NCBI GenBank assembly: GCA_004009845.1
Contig: RMBW01000007.1
Location: 534,907 to 598,906 of the forward strand
Direction: 5' to 3'
Source: Davidsoniella eucalypti
Taxonomy: Eukaryota > Ascomycota > Sordariomycetes > Microascales > Ceratocystidaceae
Length of the DNA: 64,000 nucleotides
Shown piece after piece: positions 51,383 to 61,784 of this stretch. The notes below the pieces were generated by a model, which worked only from the letters and a program-made list of their open reading frames with translations, was not told where the DNA came from and made no database searches. Made by a program: the position numbers and the translations under genes. Position 1 is the stretch's first letter, and every line of letters starts with the position of its first letter.

Positions 51383-51959
51383 AAAAGAGTAAAATAAAAA
51401 TAAAAATCTTTTAGGGCATATTTACACCCATCGCACTAGTATGAAGCTATGGAACAACACCATTTGATCTACTTAGAACGGTCTCGGTCCATAATCAATC
51501 AATCAAATCATCATAGTCAGTTGATCTCGGCCCGCGTGAACTATTCGTGGTAGAACTTCGTATATCAAATATAGGAAAACTCTGCCATTGGCCTTAGTCA
51601 AGCCGGACCCGCAACCATGGAGAGAGTGGTAGATACTCAAGACTATTCTCCGAAATATATATTTTCTGTTTCTTCACCATTTTCTTCATGTGTTTGAGAG
51701 GAAGTGAATGTTACTGTGAGAAATATGGAGCCGGGGCAGGCCCGGACACGGAACAGAAAGGCTAAAAGACTCGGCTAACCCACTACCGGGGCCCTCCCGG
51801 AGTAAACAAAGAGCCATATCTTGGCTTTATTCACTTCTTCAAGGAAGGTATGCTTATTATTTCTTTTCCTCACAATCCGACCACGGCATCACGATATGAG
51901 TTGTTTTCTCTGCGCAGCCGCCTCAACACTATATCCAGAACTATCACCAAAGTATACAT

Positions 51960-51972
51960 GAAGCCGTCCTCA
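51960..51972. repeat. target-site duplication, left copy, of retroposon B
   Basis: GAAGCCGTCCTCA here is repeated exactly at 52717-52729; flanking bases differ. The right copy includes the first six bases of tRNA-Asp. Confidence 0.87.
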
Positions 51973-52716
51973 CAACCTTCCCTCCTACAACCCTCGGGGG
52001 GGTAACTTTGAGTTCAAGTTACCTCCCCCTTTGTCCAAAGACGAATTTTTCCCCTTCGTCGTGGGTTTTCAAGAGCGACCAGCACATATTCCCGATGCTG
52101 CTGTCCATTCTTTTTATCTTTTTAGACGCTTGTCTTTATTGATGCATCGAGTATGAGGCCTTGAGCCCGACTTTTTCCTCTCTCGAGGGATGTTCTCACC
52201 AACAATCGCCCCCCTTTTCGCCACACTCTCTCGCGATTGCTGGTCTCCCGAGTCACTACACACTACAAAGCTCAGGGAGACACACTCATACTCGAAGGGC
52301 AACCTTTTTTTTGAAGGTTCCGGAAGCCCAACCCGCGGCGCGGGAGTCTTGTCGCTGTGCCTCTACCATCGCACCCGACTCGACTACGCCAATTTTTCTC
52401 TTCTCTCGACACTCGATCACCAGCCTCTTGGAGGCGCGTCGGATGGTGCGGTCACCTGATTACGTGGATGGTAGCCCCTTAGGGCTTGGATGATGTGGGT
52501 CTTTTTTATGGGGAATGGTTTGAGGATGTTTCGAAGTTACAGGGGGTATCCATGAAGGCGTCCTATGGAGCCCGGGAGGGTAGTCCGGACCCGGACTAGG
52601 ATACGGGTGGAAGTGGATAAGATATACCGGAGACAGAAAAATCGGCACGACCGGACTCGAAAATCCACTCGTAATAGTTTAGGAAGAGAATAAATATAAC
52701 AACAACAACAACAACA
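51973..52716 (+). mobile_element. retroposon-like element, copy B, inserted at the 5' end of tRNA-Asp
   Basis: The element starts with CAACCTTCCCTCCTACAACC and CTCGGGGGGG, immediately after the left target-site copy, and ends in an (AAC)n tail at about 52699-52716, immediately before the right copy. Bases 51974-52320 match element A (8354-8017, opposite strand), including CGAGGGATGTTCTCACC-like and GCGATTGCTGGTCTCCCGAG blocks. The first 60 bases can fold into a strong hairpin (GGTAACTT...AAGTTACC flanked by G and C runs). The remaining ~390 bp diverge from A. The plus-strand frames at 52161-52493 and 52190-52459 are open in B but not maintained in A, so I do not call a gene. Tail plus 13-bp duplication indicates target-primed reverse transcription. 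Confidence 0.8.
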
Positions 52717-52729
52717 GAAGCCGTCCTCA
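52717..52729. repeat. target-site duplication, right copy, of retroposon B
   Basis: Second copy of GAAGCCGTCCTCA; it spans positions -7 to +6 relative to the mature tRNA-Asp 5' end, so the insertion left the tRNA gene intact. Confidence 0.87.
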
Positions 52730-52795
52730 TTAGTGTAGTGGTGATCATACCTGCTTGTCACGCAGGTGACCTGGGTTCGATTCCCAGATGGGGAG
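52724..52795 (+). tRNA. tRNA-Asp (GTC)
   Basis: Acceptor TCCTCAT pairs with ATGGGGA, with discriminator G. D arm TAGTGTAGTGGTGATCA; anticodon stem CCTGC/GCAGG with loop TTGTCAC gives anticodon GTC. T arm CTGGG TTCGATT CCCAG. 72 nt, no intron. The sequence is close to the standard fungal tRNA-Asp. The retroposon B tail ends 7 bp upstream. Confidence 0.95.
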
Positions 52796-53373
52796 ACACA
52801 TAAGCTTTCTTTTTGACTTCTGATGCCCGCAAACGAGATACTAGATCATAGTTTTTCTGGGTTTACTTTTTGATGTGACACAAGCAACTACATACATAGT
52901 GACCACCCACAAGATTCACAGTTGTGGTTGACTTGATTTGGGTTACTCATTTTATTATGAAACTAAAAACTATGGACTAACATGGCTAATATACCTAATA
53001 TCAACTCCAAAAGCTCCCTAGCAAGTTGTTGTGACAGTATATAATGACATATGGTAATGTAGTCCCCTTCAAAAACAAAGATCTCTAGGCTAAAGCCAAA
53101 CACCGACCCTCAACTCGGTATGACTAGAGCAGGATAAGAAACATTCCAAAATATGTTTCTAGGTAAGTCAGGATGTTGAATCCCGATTCACAAAAGAGCA
53201 AAACAGAATATGGAAGTCGTTGAGAACTGAGAACTTGTATCATGATGTAAAAGACAAACAAAAACAAAGACTGGAGGTAAAATTTAAAAAACACCAAGGT
53301 TCAAGTTTGAGATGACTGAAGATAGATTTATTTACATGGTTTTGTAGGGATTTTATTTTTCAGTGGATATAAT
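52796..53373. other. spacer downstream of tRNA-Asp
   Basis: AT-rich; holds the tRNA-Asp 3' flank and the 3' flank of the transporter pseudogene. No gene seen. Confidence 0.5.
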
Positions 53374-55309
53374 TTAGACCTTTGATGAAGCCTCAATCTT
53401 CTTGAGAACAGCATCATCCTCAACAAGTGTCTGCTTATCGTTTAGAACGATATTGGGAATGGCAAAAACTGCAAGGGAGATGACGATGACTGACAGACCA
53501 AGGCCAATATAGATCATAATGCATTGGGTGCTCGAGACACTCTTAATTAGAGCGGCACGCTCATAAGTACCAACAGAGTATTTGGAGGCAAAGGCAAGAG
53601 GATCAGTAAGAGCCTCACTGACTAGATCCTGGTTACCATCCATAAAAGTGTCCAGGTACTGAGGAAGCATCTGGCGCCAAATAAGACCAGAGATAGCATT
53701 ACCCAGAGCAGAGCCAACCTGATACATAGAAAGGTAAAGACCCAACATGGCAGACTGGTGTTCATGCCTGAGGTGAGCCTGGAGAGAAGCCTATGGGTAG
53801 AGAGCACCAGCAACACCAAGGACACACTCAGAGACGATAATGCCAATCTTGTTATCAGGAGAAGGGGAGCCACGGAAGCGAAGCATCATGCCAAAGGCCA
53901 CAGCAAGAAGGCAAGTACCAGTGATGATGAAGGGCTTAAGGCGGCAGAAGTAGCGAATGGCAAAGCCAGAAGTGAAGCCAACCAGAGTACCAACAAAGGA
54001 GTACATAGAGGTAACAGTGACAGCGTCTCTAGGAGAGAAGTCAAAAGCAACCACCAAAAAGGTATAAAGGTAATCACCCTGCATGTACCAAGCCAGATTG
54101 AGAAATAGAGCAAGGACAAGAGGAGCCCAGACACCACGGTTCTTCAGAGCAGCAAAGGGAACAATGGTGCAGCGGGAATAGTGAGCCTCCCAGAAGATCA
54201 GGCTGGCAAATAGAAGAGGGCTCAGAACCAGTGAGATGATAGAGCCAATAATAAAGGTAGAACCATCTGAGCTACTGCCAACCAGAGTGAGAGGAATTAG
54301 CAGGCAAGAAAAAGAGGCAGCAATGAGAGCAATGCCAAAAATATCAAGCTGGTGGGAGTAGAAGACAATGGTCTGACCAATGGTGGTAGTAGATTTCTCA
54401 GTCTTGGGGTAGACACCAGCCTTCTTAGCCCGGCGCTGGAGAAGGAGGAACTTGCCAATGAGGAACAGGCAGAAGACAGGGAAAGATGATGGCCCACATG
54501 CCAATACCAATGTGCCAGTTGAAGTGTTTGATAACAGCATCAGAAATGATACCCGAAACCCAAGTGTTGACTAAGAAGGGTAGAGCAGGAATATATGAAA
54601 CCCAGACTCTGTTGCGGGTAGAGGTGCTGTCACCAATGACGACTTCAACCAAGAGGATAGTCAGAGTATATCCGACCTGGTACAGGATAGCACCACAGAC
54701 AAAGACACCCATGTTGTTGGAAACAGCCTGAACAACAGTGCCACCAGAGTAGAAGATCATGGCAAGGAAGATCAGCTCAATACGCCCAAAGACATTGGCA
54801 ATCTTTCCAGCAGTGGGCTGGGCAACGGCAGCAATAACAGCACGGACAACGTTGACAAAAGCAACTAGAGAGTGCTGTTTGAAAAAGGCAGTGGCATAAT
54901 TCGGGAACGTGTTGCGGACTGTTCCATCAAGGCCATATGCCCATGAGATTAATAGAATGCCAATCATGATGAAGATACTATCCTTGCGCTTGGTGACATA
55001 ATTGATAGCATTGATACGGGCAACATCTGGGGAAGCATGTTCCTCCTTGGGGGAGAAACGAACAGAGGACTGAGAAATGTATTAGTATAAGTGATCATGG
55101 AAGGGTTGTGTTGATAGAAGCGTGTTGATTTAGGGTAGTGTGTTAGGTAATGACATAGAGTAATGATAGGAAGGAAATGGTATATCAGGGGTAGGAATAG
55201 TTTGAGTGCTTACTTGGGGAGACATGTCTAGATAATCGGACTGAGCCGAGCCACAGCGAGGGGTGTTGGGCGGTACCGGAAGAGAGTAAGACTGGCACTT
55301 ATCAAGCAT
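53374..55309 (-). pseudogene. siderophore-iron transporter (MFS, Arn/Sit/Str family), broken
   Basis: Exon 1 is 55309-55214 (MLDKCQSYSLPVPP...) and exon 2 is 55069-53374, across a 144-nt intron with TACTAATAC branch site. Family members are 14-helix proton symporters that import ferric siderophores. Exon 2 matches them closely: NAINYVTKRKDSIFI, SWAYGLDGTVRN, HSLVAFVNVVRAVIAAVAQP, QVGYTLTILLVEVVIGD, then VGTLVGFTSGFAIR and MYQVGSALGNAISGLIW. Two lesions break it: one extra base near 54481-54484 shifts frame inside ..GMWAIIFP, and an in-frame TAG at 53793-53791 (LYP*ASLQAHLRHEH) replaces what is normally Gln. Exon structure and length (about 596 codons) are otherwise complete, so the inactivation looks recent. 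The frameshift alone could be a sequencing error; two independent lesions are less likely to be. Confidence 0.85.
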
Positions 55310-56399
55310 TTTGAATACTGTGACAGGTAGCAACAAAAGTTGTGCGAAGTGAGAGGTAAGTGTAATGCAAAGGTTTTGAAAGTGAAAAAGGCAATTTTCT
55401 ATAGTATCAGAGGTCACTACAGAAAAAGGGAATGTGTCTGAGGAAGAAAAAAACGAGAATAGGAAAACTCACAGGATTGGAAAGTCTGGCATTATCATAT
55501 AGACCTTTAGATATTTAATCTTTATAACTTTCATGGCAATATGTGAGTTTTAGACCATTTTGAATGCTCTGGAAGGCATTACACGATGCTACTAGACTAG
55601 CTCAACGTCTATATGAGAAAAAAAAAGTCTTAACTCTAACTCTAAGTGATATATGGACACTTGAATAAGCCACCGCAAAAGCATTGCCTCTCAACCAGTA
55701 CTACTCGTCAATGCAAATGGGGAATACAGTTCTATGTAATAGCGGACTATACCAACCTAGAGGAGGACTTGTACCGGAATAGTAACCACTGATATATTCA
55801 GATGGTTTAGTATGGTTGAGCGTTCTCCATATTACGGGGGGGACTCTAGTGATGTAACTACTACTAAGTTTAGACCTTAATATATAAGAATATACGAGAG
55901 TTCCAAATGGCAGCTGCCAATAATGAAATGGTTTCTAGACGCTGGATGTGGAACTGGGGCAAAAAAATGAAGACTGTAATTATAAACTGAGCGAGTTAAT
56001 ACCGAGATATTCTTTCTATTGAGTTCTATGCCTTTTAATGTCTGTAATTGGAAGGAAACCCTAAAATAAATAGGTATCGTGGTGTATTGAACTATGATTC
56101 AACATCGTGAGATGAAAAGAAGTGTAGTTCAAATTGTATTGACATGGCTGTCCGACAAAGGTAGCACAGTGCCACAACAGCCCACTAACCCTTTGATCTG
56201 CTCTATCAAGCTTCTGAGAAAGTTGGGACAATAGCTACAACAATGTCGAACAAGTAATGGCCGACGTGCCAAGACTTTTAGGTTCGGCTGGCAAGCCTTT
56301 TTCATGAAACATTGAGTTAGGATCGATTGAGATGCAAAATGTCAACGGGAGCCACAAGTGGCCAAAGATGGACCGAGGGCACAGCGGCATAGAAGCACT
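55310..56399. other. upstream region of the transporter pseudogene
   Basis: AT-rich spacer. One HGATAR-type site (TGATAA on the minus strand, near 55490) could bind a GATA iron regulator, but a single match is weak. No gene seen. Confidence 0.4.
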
Positions 56400-57034
56400 T
56401 CTTGACATGGCCCAGCCTGAGTACTTTCTTCACCTTCTTTACTTCGTTGCTTCGGTTCGTTCTTGGCTTGAGGATTGACTTTTTCCGTAGATCTACTGAT
56501 TGTCACTTGCCCGCATCAGACACTTGCGGCCGTGTTGGCGTAGCTGACTGTCTTGGAGGCTTTAGCGTCTTTCTTGGGGACATCGTTCTTAGGGTTGTCG
56601 GGTTATCGTTCTTCAGTCTGTTGCTGGTCTTTGAGCTGCCGTTCTTCGAGTTGGGGTTCCTCGGTTTGCCAAAAGTTGGGGTGGATCTGACGCTTCTGGG
56701 TAATGTCTCTAAAGACTTGGAGTATAACATCTTGTGTCTCCTTCAAAGATCTCTGCTTATTGAACATGGACTTTTGGTTGACAACGGGAACTCATTCGTA
56801 GCTCCCTCGGTCTTCTCATTTCCTTGCGTTGTGTTTAGCATCGGCATCAGCGCTATCGTCGTCGTTATAAACATCGGCATCGGTGTCCATATCTTCGCAG
56901 TTTTCCTCGCCGATGTATTCATTGTAGGCATCGTCATAGTTTTCATCACTGTCATCGTCGATAACCATCAGCTTCATATAGGTCAGGTTCTCTTGCCGAG
57001 TGTCGCCCCGACGGTTGTAGGAAGAGGAAGGTTG
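56400..57034 (-). mobile_element. retroposon-related sequence D with degenerate acidic ORF
   Basis: On the minus strand the sequence beginning at 57034 reads CAACCTTCC, then CCTACAACC and TCGGGG with a 2-base insertion, matching the 5' terminus of elements A and B (about 25 of 28 bases). Behind it lies an ORF from ATG 56977 (MKLMVIDDDSDENYDDAYNE) that is very acidic and stops at 56818-56816. The same frame continues with only three more stops over ~150 codons, through SLKETQDVILQVFRDITQKR and a Lys-rich stretch to about 56400. This could be a decayed first ORF of an autonomous partner element, but no zinc knuckle or reverse transcriptase is visible. The 3' end and tail were not found. The body is not similar to A or B. 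Confidence 0.45.
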
Positions 57035-57064
57035 CGTGATAACCAACTACTACATCACCGGTCC
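57035..57064 (-). pseudogene. tRNA-Val-like 5' half (broken tRNA)
   Basis: The 30 bases resemble the first half of tRNA-Val at 51060: GGACCG, then GTAGTTGGTTATCACG with a short insertion in the D arm. The similarity ends at 57035, exactly where the element D 5' end begins, so the tRNA appears to be interrupted by that insertion. The missing 3' half was not found nearby. It could instead be a tRNA-derived fragment. Confidence 0.5.
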
Positions 57065-57493
57065 TTTCATTGTTGTTGTTGTTCTATTTATCCTCTTCAA
57101 TTTACATAGTTTCTAAACTAATACCACGTTCAAGTCTGAGCATTTACAAGCACCGAGCCAACTAATTGTGTACCTCGATTTTTCGAGCACCATTTTTCAT
57201 CATCATCGCGCCTGACATGATAGACCGGGCCCTATTCAGAGACCTGACATCCGTTTCCAGATTTCATGTCCTTCCCCCCTGCCTAGATGTTGAGTAGGAC
57301 TTTTGTGATCCTTTCGCGTTGACTCTATATAGGAGTTTTTTTGCGGTGGCGAAGTTTCAGTACGTTCCGCCGCATTGCTGCAAAATGATAGTACAATCCA
57401 GCTCAACTCAGTAGTGAGTGAGCTATGTCAAGTCGATTCATTTCATATTCATTCTACTATATAATGGTGGGGGTTGTGAAGGAGCGGTGGTTG
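57065..57493 (-). mobile_element. retroposon-like fragment C with (AAC)n tail
   Basis: On the minus strand the 3' end reads AGTTTAG, GAAGAGGATAAATAGAACAA and more AAC repeats, very like the 3' end of copy B (AGTTTAG, GAAGAGAATAAATATAACAA) apart from a ~17-base insertion. The tail stops about 5 bases before the tRNA-Val-like sequence. A possible 5' end lies at 57493 (CAACCACCGCTCC then ACAACCC), a weaker match to the family terminus. No target-site duplication was found, so the left and right limits are approximate. Confidence 0.45.
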
Positions 57494-60400
57494 AGTTAGG
57501 AGATGGTGTCAAGATGGGCTTCGAGAGTCTAAAGAGTCCTCATTCCTTGCACCAGCGGAAGAGAGGGAAAAGCAGAAAGATATATCAGTATTTATATCCA
57601 ACAAAAAAAGACAACGTATTCGTAGTCTTGATGTGAGCTCATGGCTTGTCGGCTTATTTGACGTGGTTTTGTTTCATGGCAACAACGCCAGATAGCCCAT
57701 TCTGGAACTCGCTGCCAGACCGACCACCAGCACTAGATAGCAAGTTATCAGCTTCGATACTAGATCCTAGAATGTCACAGAAGATGCTTGATATGTACGT
57801 GGAATCGCTGATCACCCAAAAGTCAACTGTCTTCAACAGGAACCTACTGTCGTATAGCTACGAAATGACGGTAGGTCCGATGAATCTCCTACTAGTCACT
57901 GCGGCGTAACGACGTTACTAGATCAATGTACTCTTATTGGGAGAAAACTCGGGATAGGCTGTGAGTTCATGATATCATGGAGGCTTGAGATCAATTGATC
58001 AAGAAGGAATACTCCTACTTCAATATGGCCGTGTCAAGTATGTCCAATTAGCATAACGTTTAATAATGATTACTATATACTATTGTTGACTCCAGCCCCA
58101 AAAGTACAAAGTGCCAGTTGTCAAAGAATTAGTGATCACCGAAGGCCTAATATAGAAAGCGAGCATATAAACACCCCCACGACTTCCTGCTTGCCACCCT
58201 ATTGTCTGTTGTTCAACGGTTGCTTAGAATATGACACATGAAGAGATCTATTGAAACGCGGATCTGGAGCAGGTATATATATCGGCAATCGGCGTCATAT
58301 AATACGTGAAGCGGGAGATTGATTATCCAATACAAACATGACGTTGATGTTTCAATACAAGAGTTGCTGAATGCCATGGCTTCTTCCCGAGCAAGACAAG
58401 TGAAGTAAGATTCCCGGGCGCCGCGATCCAAGATGGGCTTTCTATCTGAGCACGAGCCTCAAAAGAAAAAAAAAGCCAGCGGTTTGAAGAGGTCAATGAG
58501 AACGTGGCTGAAGCTTCTTTTTACACAAAATATATCGGACGTTGTATAAATCCGTCGAACAGAACTGATAGGTACATCTGTATTTACGTTACATTTGTCA
58601 CCTGTCCGTGCGATTCAAATTGTTTTTTTTGTTTTTGTTTTTGTTTTTGTTTTCCTCTGTACCGACTTGACGATCGTGATAATCCGAAAAAGGGTATGAA
58701 CGAGAATGGTAGGATCTAGATCTGCACAGAGTCTGGATGGTTCTAGTGGAGAAACACGTTGGGCAATCGATCACCTGAGCATGGGGGCCGGCGACGCCTA
58801 CAGTTGTATTTAGTCACCGAGACTGGATATTGGGATATTGGATGGACTACGTACACATATATCCTACTAATACATACTTAGATGGGACGTCGGTGATGGA
58901 GACAAAATTGCCAGCTGTGTCCCCCCATTGTCATTTAGCTTAATAGCGAGACTATCTATCTCTCTTGGATAATGCAGACTTATTCTACCAATGGTTTTGA
59001 CTTCCAACTGGTCAATGCTCCAAGTTTTCCATATTTGGCGTTACCATTATGTCCGTAGGGAATTTTGGACAGGCATGGCTAAGGGCAATAGAGTTCTATA
59101 TGTAGTTGTATGGGGGAAAAGCTTGTGCCGAAGAATCTAAATTCTCTATTTCGGTATCCCAAACCCGTTTAGAGCCGTGTTAATTTGAGTAGGTGGATTA
59201 TTCAGGGTTATTGAATCTGCTTTTACCATTTTGTGTCTACCTAGAGTTCGGGTATCCGACGAGAGGCTTTTTGTACTCTGATTAGGAGCTTGCAACTATG
59301 GTGAAAGCCATCTAATTTAGTTGCACTCGTAGCGTCGCGTTTAAGCTGACAACCCTTGGAGCTCGTCATAACCAGGCCGGACTTTAGGAAGCCCGTAGCG
59401 AACTATACTTATTCAAAAGGGTTTAAGCCCGTCAGGCTTCTGCGAGTAAGCACGTGACCAGCTGTGTTTGCATGCGGCCATCCGTCTAAATCATCGACAA
59501 ATAGGAACGTCATACGAAGATGGCTGCAAAGCCAAATAGCCCTACAATTTGTTGCACCGCTACGACATCAGCGTCGCAACAGCAGCTATTATGCAGTCAG
59601 AATGTGATGCATATCGGGTGCACAAGATCATGCATAGGTGGGGGGGCATGAAGAGCACTCTAAGTTATGACAAGTCCTGGGTTAGGTATGTGCATGTACT
59701 TTGCACAACAGCTGATGCAACCAGTTTATGCTACAATTATGCGGGTTACTGGCTTTGCCTCCCCCCACGTTTACCACTAGAAGCGAGATGGGCAAGTATT
59801 TGTTGGGTACCTTTACAGTAGTGTTTCAACCCCTATGGTACCTGCATTAGACTTTGAGATCTTGACAGGGCCCACTGTTAGTAGGTGCTATAAGACCTGG
59901 AGGTAAACAGTTAACAGAAGCCTCGCTGGAAAAAGGACGACAGTTCAGGATGTTATCCTAGCAGTAGTGAAATCTGGGGGGATTAAAATGAGATGGCTGA
60001 CTTCTTTGAAATCTCGAGAGATGAAATACATGATGATTGCATGTAAATTGTTGTTTGAGGTGGTGTTGGAGGCATTATATGCCGGGATAGTAGTAAAACA
60101 ACAAGGCCTAGCCCAGCCAAGGAACAAGGAGACGGGACGCCTTGGGGGGGAAGAAGGAGAAAAGACGGCAAGTGATAGAGCAATAGTCGACAAAAAGACG
60201 AAATAAAGCCCCAGGTTTCCTAGCCGGGGGTTGCACACATGGACATTGCAAACAAAACGATGCAGTTGTTTGGGAGCGAGCTTTCCTACAATGTCCCCAT
60301 AGTTATAGGCATCCCAGGCATCTTTAGGGCAGCCCATAGGGGGGGATCTTTGGGACTTTAGAGCGTGATTTGCACCCGTCTGAGCCATACAGGGCGGTAC

Positions 60401-61784
60401 AATAAGCAATACGCACCAGCGTATTTTACGTCTTCCTGCGCACACGACACTCTACTTTTTTGGCGACTTGGCTTTGTTTGTTGTTTTTCTGTTCGACTCT
60501 TTCTTGACTTTTGTAGTAAGCGAGACAACAGGCTCGTGCACCTCAGAATCCAGCGTCTAACTTGGCTGGCTTATTAAGTTGTTTTCCGCCGGCTTCCCAC
60601 TATACCGGTTTGGCACAAAAAGATATGCGGGCTGGATTTTGAATTTGGCATTTTTATTTAATTTAATCTTGAATTTTATTCTTTAGTTTTTTTTTTGTGC
60701 ACAACCTAAAGATTGGATCACTCGGGATGCTAGCTTAGCTAGCTTACAGCAGGCTCAGTGGCATTACTTACAGAGCAAAAACGCCCTAAATTCCACATTT
60801 CTTGTTTCTTGTTAGCGAAGCTGTGCTTGATTTAGCTTAGTTCCATAGTAGCATGCTCTTCGTTAGCCACAAGAAAAAGAAAAAGAGAGAAAAAAATCGA
60901 ATTAATGCAAGCTAGGTCATCTGCCCTCTTTTTTTTGTTCAGTTGCGATTGCTATAGATTCCGGGCTTCCCAGGCGTCTATTCTCTGATTCTCTAGTCGT
61001 GCACTCTAGGTTGGTTCTGTATTTGTTCGTGCGCTGTATGCTGTCAATTTTTGGCTGCATTAAAAATAGCAAAAGGCACAAGTGCATCGCCGTGGGTGGG
61101 GCTTTAGCTCCAGAGAAAAGAGAAGAAATAAAAATAAAATAAATAAATAAAAAAGACCGGAAACGGCCAAAGACTGTGAACAAATCGCCTCTCGTCTGCT
61201 ACGGGAAATAGATGCACCACACTTACGATTAGCTTTGCCTTGCTTGCCGCTTTTGCTCCCATCGGTGTTATAACAAAATCGTAGCCCACTTTCTCCCTGA
61301 GGCTTCGTTTCTGGTTTCCCTTTTCCCCCCTTCAATCCCCAGATACACTTCTGCATTCTTCTTGCCCAAAGCCTCTGCTTCCTAGCCTGCGATCTCTCGT
61401 TAGCAACTTCCATTCCGAAGCCTCCTCGTCTTGCATCTTGACGCATCTTGACCGAGACTTCGACTGGCGATTCACTTCAGAACCTCTTGGTCTGTTTCAT
61501 CGCCTGGATTTGGATTTGCGCGCGTCATCGCCCGAGTCTTGCTTGGCTTCTTTTTTCCCTTTCGTTTTGCTCGGCTTGGCCTTTTACATATTCTCCTGTC
61601 AACATCTATCTTTACAGTGAAAAAAGCCTGCCATCAGAGATCGATCCCCCTCCCTCCTCTTGAACCATTGACTTGTCCAAACCCTTGTCTTTAGGACTTG
61701 CTCTACACTCTCCTTATCTCTCATTTGCATCGTTTTATTTTATTTTCTTATTTTTATTTGGTTCTATTTTCTCTCTGATTCACA
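57494..61784. other. 4.3-kb gene-free stretch, ending in the promoter of the phosphatase gene
   Basis: Contains a (GTTTTT)n run at about 58622-58653, an AAATAAA-type run at 61126-61155 and a CT-rich leader from ~61320 to 61784. A 77-codon frame from ATG 57676 (MATTPDSPFWNSLPDRP) has protein-like composition but no recognisable family or partner exon. No RNA gene was recognised. Confidence 0.45.

Noticed and set aside
56402..57109. 235-codon hydrophobic ORF on the plus strand
   Set aside because: It starts at TTG and is the antisense of the acidic/charged minus-strand frame; antisense of Asp/Glu/Lys codons gives Val/Ile/Phe/Leu.
57300..57412. Similarity between the region ending ATTGCTGCAAAATGA and the one after tRNA-Val (ATTGCTGCGAAATAA)
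   Set aside because: Only about 16 of 21 bases match and the upstream sequences do not align; chance is likely.
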